The translations under genes were made by a program, and so were the position numbers. A DNA stretch of 36,704 bases from Actinomadura sp. 6K520 (GTDB lineage Bacteria; Actinomycetota; Actinomycetes; Streptosporangiales; Streptosporangiaceae). The stretch lies in the NCBI RefSeq assembly GCF_004349245.1, contig NZ_SMLC01000066.1:1-36704 (forward strand), given 5' to 3'. Within the stretch, counting starts at the first letter, position 1; every line of letters starts with the position of its first letter. Shown piece by piece: positions 32,357-36,704 of the stretch. The notes below the pieces were generated by a model, which ran no database searches, had not been told where the DNA came from, and saw only the letters and a program-made list of their open reading frames with translations.

Positions 32357-32363
32357 GCTCGGC

Positions 32364-32369
32364 ACCGTA
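32364..32369 (-). promoter_or_regulatory. -10 element, leaderless start of the K+ channel gene
   Basis: TACGGT on the minus strand, 7 bases before GTG 32356, identical in sequence and spacing to the glnE site. Confidence 0.5.
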
Positions 32370-32393
32370 CCGGCCCGGACGAGCGGCCCGAGA

Positions 32394-33086
32394 TCAAATG
32401 TCGGTGATCCGCAGCCCGGCGTGCGCCTTGTAGCGGCGGTTCATCGAGATGAGGTTGGCGGTGAACGCCTCGATCTGGCGGGCGTTATGCAGCCTGCCGC
32501 CGTAGACGCCGCGCATGCCGGGAATCCGGCCGGCGAGTGCCTGGACGAGGTCGGTCGCCTCGCGGTCGTTGCCGAGGACGAGCACGTCCAGCTCCATCTC
32601 GCCGACCTCGGGGTCGAGCAGCAGCCTCGCCGAGACGTGGTGGAAGGCGGCGACAACGCGGCTGCCGGTCAGCACGGCGGCGGCCTGCTCGGCGGCGCTG
32701 CCCTCCTCGACGGGCAGCGCGAACGCGCCCTTGCCCTTCTCGAACCCGAGCGGGTTCACGCAGTCGACGACGATCTTGCCGGCCAGCTCGGCACGCAGCG
32801 ACTCCAGGGTGGCCTTGTGGCCCTCCCACGGCACCGCGATGATCACGACGTCGGACTCCCCCGCGGCGACCGCGTTCTCCGCACCGGACACGGAGAGGTC
32901 CGCGCCGAGGTCCTCGGCGGCCTCCCGCGCGCGCTCGGCCTTGCGGGAGCCGATCGTCACCCGGTGCCCGGCGAGCGCGAACCGGCGCGCGAGCCCCTTG
33001 CCCTGGTCCCCGGTGCCGCCGAGGATGCCGATGGACAGGCCGGTCACGTCCGGAAGGTCATAGGGCGTCTTCTGCTGCTCAGTCAT
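32394..33086 (-). CDS. npdG: F420H2:NADP+ oxidoreductase NpdG
   Basis: 230-residue enzyme that exchanges hydride between coenzyme F420 and NADP. The N-terminal Rossmann loop is IGILGGTGDQGKGLARRF, and the following GSRKAERA carries the residues that bind the 2'-phosphate of NADP. The NPLGFEKG block and the C-terminal AGLRITDI tail fit the family. Its presence implies that the organism makes F420, which is normal for actinomycetes. A weak -10 (CAGACT) ends 7 bases before ATG 33086. The K+ channel gene follows 37 bases downstream on the same strand and may be co-read. Confidence 0.93.
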   Translation of the reverse strand: MTEQQKTPYDLPDVTGLSIGILGGTGDQGKGLARRFALAGHRVTIGSRKAERAREAAEDLGADLSVSGAENAVAAGESDVVIIAVPWEGHKATLESLRAELAGKIVVDCVNPLGFEKGKGAFALPVEEGSAAEQAAAVLTGSRVVAAFHHVSARLLLDPEVGEMELDVLVLGNDREATDLVQALAGRIPGMRGVYGGRLHNARQIEAFTANLISMNRRYKAHAGLRITDI

Positions 33087-33187
33087 GCGGCCGAGTCTGC
33101 CAGGCGGCGCCGGGGCCGCCGCGTCCCGGGTTCCCGCATCGCGGAACCGCCCTGCCCAGGGCGTTCGGTTGCGGCACCATGGTCCCC

Positions 33188-33775
33188 GTGGACGCCGAGC
33201 AGATCATCATGTTGCGCGAGGTGCTGTCGGCCACGGGCTGGCTGGAGCGGACGCGGGAGTTCGGCCGCGCGCTGCGGGTCACGTCCCGGACCCCGGGCGG
33301 GCTGCTGCTGGTCGGCACGCCCGGCGACGACCCGTGGCACCTGGCGGCCCACCTCGACGACGAGAGCCGCCTCGGCGACGTCCCCGGCCTCGCCCCCACG
33401 CTGGTGCGGTGGCGTCCGCCGGCGGACGCGCCGCCGCATCTGAGGGTCGGGCTGGAGCGGCTCGAAGCGGCCCGGCGCGGCGAGACGCTGTTCGTCGTCG
33501 CCGAGGACGACGCGCCCGTCCCGCTGCTGGAGCGGGTGGACGACGCGCGCCGCACCGGCGCCACCGTCCTCGCCCTGGAGGGCGGCGACCGGGAGCTGCG
33601 GGGCCTCGCCCACGAGTCGCTGACGGTCCCGCCGCGGGAGGCCCTCCTGTCGTTCGACGGCGCCCAGCATCTGGTCAGCGCGGCCGCTGGGCAGGAGCCC
33701 GCGAGGAGTCCCCGCGGGCTCCGGCACCGCCTCGCCAGGCTCCTCGACACGGTCGCGGGCCCGACGGTCGACTAG
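33188..33775 (+). CDS. Unknown protein, weakly SIS-like
   Basis: 195-residue protein that I do not recognise. The C-terminal half (ERVDDARRTGATVLALEGG, then HESLTVPP) has the rhythm of a SIS phosphosugar-binding domain, with alternating hydrophobic strands and a helix after RVDDAR. The usual SIS serine-rich phosphate loop is not obvious. It is divergent from npdG. GTG 33188 is preferred because CACCAT ends 7 bases before it; ATG 33179 is in frame and would add 3 residues. It looks cytosolic. The SIS link is tentative. Confidence 0.7.
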   Translation: MDAEQIIMLREVLSATGWLERTREFGRALRVTSRTPGGLLLVGTPGDDPWHLAAHLDDESRLGDVPGLAPTLVRWRPPADAPPHLRVGLERLEAARRGETLFVVAEDDAPVPLLERVDDARRTGATVLALEGGDRELRGLAHESLTVPPREALLSFDGAQHLVSAAAGQEPARSPRGLRHRLARLLDTVAGPTVD

Positions 33776-33811
33776 CAGGTGGTCGACCAGGCGCGGCCGG
33801 CCAGGGGCCGG

Positions 33812-33991
33812 CTAGTCTTCGCCGTTGTCGCGGCGCCACGCCTCGTTGCGCTCGCGCGCCAGGGCGAGGGCGCCCGCCGCGGCGCTCTCGGACTCGTAGG
33901 GGCCCATCCGGTCCTTGTCGGGGCATCCGGGCCCGTGCTCGACCTTCATGTGCTTCAGGCAGAACCACCAGTCACCGCCGTCACCGGCCAT
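33812..33991 (-). CDS. Small protein with Cys/His cluster
   Basis: 59-residue protein starting MAGDGGDWWFCLKHMKVEHG and containing the pattern CX2H...HX3C (FCLKH, then EHGPGC), which could hold one zinc. A helical C-terminal part follows, with a conserved-looking LGPY-type DRMGPYES motif and ALALARERNEAWRRD. ATG 33991 has a good GAGAGGAG ribosome site; an upstream start at 34021 lacks one. Similar small proteins are common in actinomycetes with no known function. It is divergent from map and converges on the unknown gene at 33188. Confidence 0.75.
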   Translation of the reverse strand: MAGDGGDWWFCLKHMKVEHGPGCPDKDRMGPYESESAAAGALALARERNEAWRRDNGED

Positions 33992-34048
33992 CGGCGCTCC
34001 TCTCGATCGTGCGCTCGGCACGGGATTCGTTGCCGCGATCCCGCTGAC

Positions 34049-34054
34049 TACACT
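34049..34054 (+). promoter_or_regulatory. -10 element of map
   Basis: TACACT ends 8 bases before ATG 34063, and no ribosome site precedes the ATG, so the message is leaderless or has a leader of one or two bases. Confidence 0.45.
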
Positions 34055-34062
34055 CCATCACT

Positions 34063-34914
34063 ATGACGACCCAGCTACTCCGGCCCGGCCGCGTTTCGCC
34101 CATGCGCAAGGTCCCGTCGAGCATTCCTCGTCCGGAGTACGTGGGGAAGAAGCGCCCGAAGACCGGTGAGCCCGACGTCAAGTCACCCGAGATCATCGAG
34201 CGGATGCGGGTGGCGGGGAGGATCGCCGCGCAGGCGCTCGATGAGGTGGGCCGGCACGTCCGGCCCGGCGTCACGACCGACGAGCTCGACGCCATCGGGC
34301 ACGAGTTCCTGCTCGACCACGGCGCCTACCCGTCCACGCTCGGCTACCGCGGCTTCCCCAAGTCGCTGTGCACCTCGATCAACGAGGTGATCTGCCACGG
34401 CATCCCGGACGACACCGTCCTGCGCGACGGCGACATCATCAACGTCGACATCACCGCGTTCATCGACGGCGTCCACGGCGACACCGACGCGACGTTCCTC
34501 TGCGGCGACGTCGACGAGGAGTCGCGGCTGCTGGTGGAGCGCACCCGGGAGGCGGCCATGCGGGGCATCCGCGCGGTCAAGCCGGGCCGGGCGCTGAACG
34601 TGATCGGGCGGGTCATCGAGTCCTACGCCAAGCGGTTCGGGTACGGGGTCGTGCGCGACTTCACCGGCCACGGGATCGGCACGACGTTCCACTCCGGGCT
34701 GGTCGTCCCCCACTACGACGACCCGTCCGCGACGACGATCATCGAGCCGGGGATGACGTTCACGGTCGAGCCGATGCTGACGCTCGGCACCCACGACTAC
34801 GACATCTGGAAGGACGGCTGGACCGTCGTCACCAAGGACCGCAAGCGCACGGCGCAGTTCGAGCACACGCTGCTGGTGACCGAAGACGGCCACGAAATCC
34901 TCACCCTGCCGTGA
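34063..34914 (+). CDS. map: Type I methionine aminopeptidase
   Basis: 283-residue enzyme that removes the first methionine from new proteins. The five metal ligands are in place: the two aspartates in NVDITAFIDGVHGDTDATF, the histidine in GHGIGTTFHSG, and the glutamates in EPMLTL and QFEHTLLV. The first 40 residues are an extension with proline-rich IPRPEYVGKKRPKTG, as in mycobacterial MapB, thought to contact the ribosome. The substrate pocket block CTSINEVICHGIPD is typical. It is the only copy in the window; actinomycetes usually have more than one. Confidence 0.96.
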   Translation: MTTQLLRPGRVSPMRKVPSSIPRPEYVGKKRPKTGEPDVKSPEIIERMRVAGRIAAQALDEVGRHVRPGVTTDELDAIGHEFLLDHGAYPSTLGYRGFPKSLCTSINEVICHGIPDDTVLRDGDIINVDITAFIDGVHGDTDATFLCGDVDEESRLLVERTREAAMRGIRAVKPGRALNVIGRVIESYAKRFGYGVVRDFTGHGIGTTFHSGLVVPHYDDPSATTIIEPGMTFTVEPMLTLGTHDYDIWKDGWTVVTKDRKRTAQFEHTLLVTEDGHEILTLP

Positions 34915-34973
34915 CAGAGCCCTTGATCTAGAGTCCGATTCGCCCAAACATCCGGCCGGGAGACTCTCTAGAG

Positions 34974-35663
34974 ATGAACGCCCCAGCGCCGTACGAGCCG
35001 CGGGTTCCGTCCGACAGCATGCCCCCGGGGCGCGCGGCGCTGAGCGTCACCTGGGCGGCGCTGCCGTTCCTGACCCTCGGCTACGCCACGCCGTTCACGT
35101 TCGCGGCGGCGGCGCTGTGGCGGCGAAGCCTGCACCTGATGGTGTCGACGGCCGCCTACGTCGGTGTCTTCGCGCTGATGCTGTACCTGCTGCCCGGCAT
35201 CGGCGAGGACGACGGCACCGAGCGCACGGTCGGCATGCTGCTGTTCGTCCTCGCGGTGGTGGGCTGCGCGCACGCGTTCATCATCCGGCGCCGCGTGTTC
35301 GACCCGCACGGGCTGTCGGCGGTCGACAACGAGGCCGTCGTGGAGCGCGTGAAGCGGCAGCGGCTGCTGCGGGACAAGGCGCGGGAACTGGCCGCCGCGG
35401 ACCCCGGCCTCGCCAAGGAACTGCGGATCGGCCGACCCGACCTGCCGCGCCAGTACAACGACGGCGGGCTGGTCGACGTCAACCACGCCCCGGTGGAGGC
35501 GCTGACCCTGCTGCCCGGCATCACGCCGGAGCTGGCGCGGACGATCGAGCGGGTGCGCGCCGATGCGGGCGGCTTCGTGTCCGCCGAGGAGCTGTCCGCG
35601 TTGGCGGGCCTGCCGCCGTCCCTCACCGGCGACGTCGCCGACTACGCCGTCTTCATCCGCTGA
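34974..35663 (+). CDS. Membrane protein with C-terminal helix-hairpin-helix
   Basis: 229-residue protein. A polar N-terminus is followed by about three membrane segments (25-50, 60-80, 87-105), then a charged helix (about 118-145, VVERVKRQRLLRDKAREL). The C-terminal ComEA-like helix-hairpin-helix is VDVNHAPVEALTLLPGITPE, with a second half AEELSALAGLPP. HhH units bind DNA in ComEA, but here the domain should be cytosolic and may only be a fold match. The short leader holds the palindrome TCTCTAGAGA (34965-34974) and GACTCT 6 bases before ATG 34974, consistent with a leaderless start. The gap to the next gene is 19 bases. Function unknown. Confidence 0.8.
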   Translation: MNAPAPYEPRVPSDSMPPGRAALSVTWAALPFLTLGYATPFTFAAAALWRRSLHLMVSTAAYVGVFALMLYLLPGIGEDDGTERTVGMLLFVLAVVGCAHAFIIRRRVFDPHGLSAVDNEAVVERVKRQRLLRDKARELAAADPGLAKELRIGRPDLPRQYNDGGLVDVNHAPVEALTLLPGITPELARTIERVRADAGGFVSAEELSALAGLPPSLTGDVADYAVFIR

Positions 35664-35682
35664 TCTCGGGTACGAACCGGGC

Positions 35683-36699
35683 GTGACCCCGAAGAAGCGG
35701 AACAAGGACGCCGGCCCCCTGGCGGAGTACCGCGGGAAGCGCGACGCGGGGCGGACCCCCGAACCCGTGCCCGACGGCGAGGCGCTGCCGCGCGGGGACG
35801 ACGACACGTTCGTCGTCCAGGAGCACCACGCGAGGAGCCTGCACTGGGATCTGCGGCTCGAACGGGACGGGGTGCTCGTGTCGTGGGCCGTGCCGAAGGG
35901 CCTGCCGTGGAGCCCGGACACCGACCACCTCGCCGTGCACACCGAGGACCATCCGCTGGAGTACGCCACGTTCGAGGGCGAGATCCCGCGCGGCGAGTAC
36001 GGCGCCGGAAAGATGGTCATCTGGGACCGGGGGACGTACGAGACGGAGAAGTGGTCCGAGCGCGAGGTGAAGGTCGTCATCCACGGCTCGCGGGTGTCCG
36101 GCCGGTACGTGCTGTTCCGGACCCGCGGCCGGAACTGGATGATCCACCGGATGGACCCGCCGGCGGACCCGGACGCCGAGCCGCTGCCGGAGTCGCTGCT
36201 CCCGATGCGCCCGGAGCGGCGGGCCCGGCTGCCCCGCGACCAGGCCGCGTGGGGTTTCGAGTTCGCGTGGGACGGCAGGCGCATGCCCGCCTACGTCGAG
36301 GGCGGCCGGACGCGGTTCACCGACGGCCGGGGCCGCGCCGTGGACGGCCCCGGCGCGCTGGGCTCCCGCCTCGGCGCCGCGCTGGGCGCCCGGCCCGCCC
36401 TGCTGGACGGCGAACTCGCCGTCGTCGGCGGACGCGAGATCTACATGGTCTACGACGTCCTGCACCTGGACGGCCGCCCGCTGCTGGACGCCCCCTACCA
36501 GGACCGCCGGGAGACGCTCGACGACCTCGGGCTGTCGGGTCCGCTGTGGCAGACCGCCCCCTGGTTCCCCGGCGACGGCGACGCCGTCCGCGAGGCCGCG
36601 GGCGAGCAGGGACTGCCCGGCATCGTCGCCAAGCGCCTGGACTCCCGGTACGAGCCGGGCGAGGAGTCCGGCGCCTGGCGCTTCGTCCCCTCCCGGTAG
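35683..36699 (+). CDS. LigD-type 3'-phosphoesterase fused to inactive ligase-like domain
   Basis: 338-residue protein. Residues about 40-175 form the 3'-phosphoesterase domain of LigD, which trims 3'-phosphates or ribonucleotides at breaks. Its metal and catalytic residues are present: QEHHARSLHWDLRLE (His48, His54, Asp56, Arg58) and EDHPLEY (His90, Tyr94). Residues about 185-338 match the adenylation domain of LigD ligase: LLDGEL, MVYDVLHLDGR and GIVAKRLDSRYEPG are recognisable. However, the nucleophilic lysine of motif I is Ala195 (FAWDG instead of PKWDG), and the final motif lacks its lysines (WRFVPSR). There is no OB fold. It cannot work as a normal ligase. No Ku or polymerase domain is nearby. 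The start is GTG 35683, 19 bases after the preceding stop. Confidence 0.88.
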   Translation: MTPKKRNKDAGPLAEYRGKRDAGRTPEPVPDGEALPRGDDDTFVVQEHHARSLHWDLRLERDGVLVSWAVPKGLPWSPDTDHLAVHTEDHPLEYATFEGEIPRGEYGAGKMVIWDRGTYETEKWSEREVKVVIHGSRVSGRYVLFRTRGRNWMIHRMDPPADPDAEPLPESLLPMRPERRARLPRDQAAWGFEFAWDGRRMPAYVEGGRTRFTDGRGRAVDGPGALGSRLGAALGARPALLDGELAVVGGREIYMVYDVLHLDGRPLLDAPYQDRRETLDDLGLSGPLWQTAPWFPGDGDAVREAAGEQGLPGIVAKRLDSRYEPGEESGAWRFVPSR

Positions 36700-36704
36700 C
36701 CCTC

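Overview
The window is a very GC-rich actinobacterial chromosome segment carrying 32 protein-coding genes (two of them cut or doubtful at the edges or by size) and no recognisable rRNA, tRNA, CRISPR array or transposase. An actinomycete is indicated by the GlnR-type nitrogen box, an F420:NADPH oxidoreductase, a two-domain glutamine-dependent NAD synthetase, a SpoIIE phosphatase fused to an anti-sigma-type kinase domain, and many starts that look leaderless. The gene order sucB - TIGR01777 gene - lipB - lipA - DUF4191 gene - RDD gene - glnA1 ... glnE/glnA2 matches the well-known Mycobacterium tuberculosis order Rv2215-Rv2222c. A family such as Thermomonosporaceae (Actinomadura-like) is my guess from style only.

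Left part (1-8100): the end of the lipoyl-dependent E2 enzyme, then the lipoate genes lipB and lipA that make its cofactor, interrupted by a peptidase E-like gene and a DUF1877 gene that are not part of the mycobacterial order. Next come a DUF4191 membrane protein, an RDD membrane protein, and glutamine synthetase glnA1 behind a four-element GlnR box and closed by an 18-bp terminator stem.

Middle accessory block (8100-15400): a saccharopine-dehydrogenase-like oxidoreductase divergent from a GlxA/AraC regulator, an SNF2 helicase with a helix-hairpin-helix N-terminus, an exported TAP-type alpha/beta hydrolase that converges on it with stop codons sharing one CTAG, a possible 23-residue peptide gene, and a PAP2/inositolphosphotransferase-like membrane enzyme.

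Nitrogen block on the minus strand (15400-22470): a polar amino acid ABC transporter (binding protein, permease, ATPase, coupled by GTGA and ATGA overlaps), then glnA2, then glnE. GlnA1 has the adenylylation tyrosine that GlnE acts on; GlnA2 has tryptophan there, so it should escape GlnE and is more likely a gamma-glutamylpolyamine synthetase-like enzyme.

Right part (22680-36704): a lone class I terpene synthase; nadE behind a palindromic operator; a remarkable structured intergenic element (two long hairpins followed by two tandem 45-bp units); a PAS-GAF-SpoIIE-HATPase regulator; an MFS exporter with its TetR regulator and operator; panB; a K+ channel with RCK domain; npdG for F420; small unknowns; methionine aminopeptidase; a membrane HhH protein; and a LigD-type 3'-phosphoesterase fused to a ligase-like domain that has lost its catalytic lysine. 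No gap exceeds 300 bases. The best leads are the dead-ligase fusion, the structured element at 25610-25800, the palindromes at nadE and the MFS gene, and the window-wide leaderless start signature.
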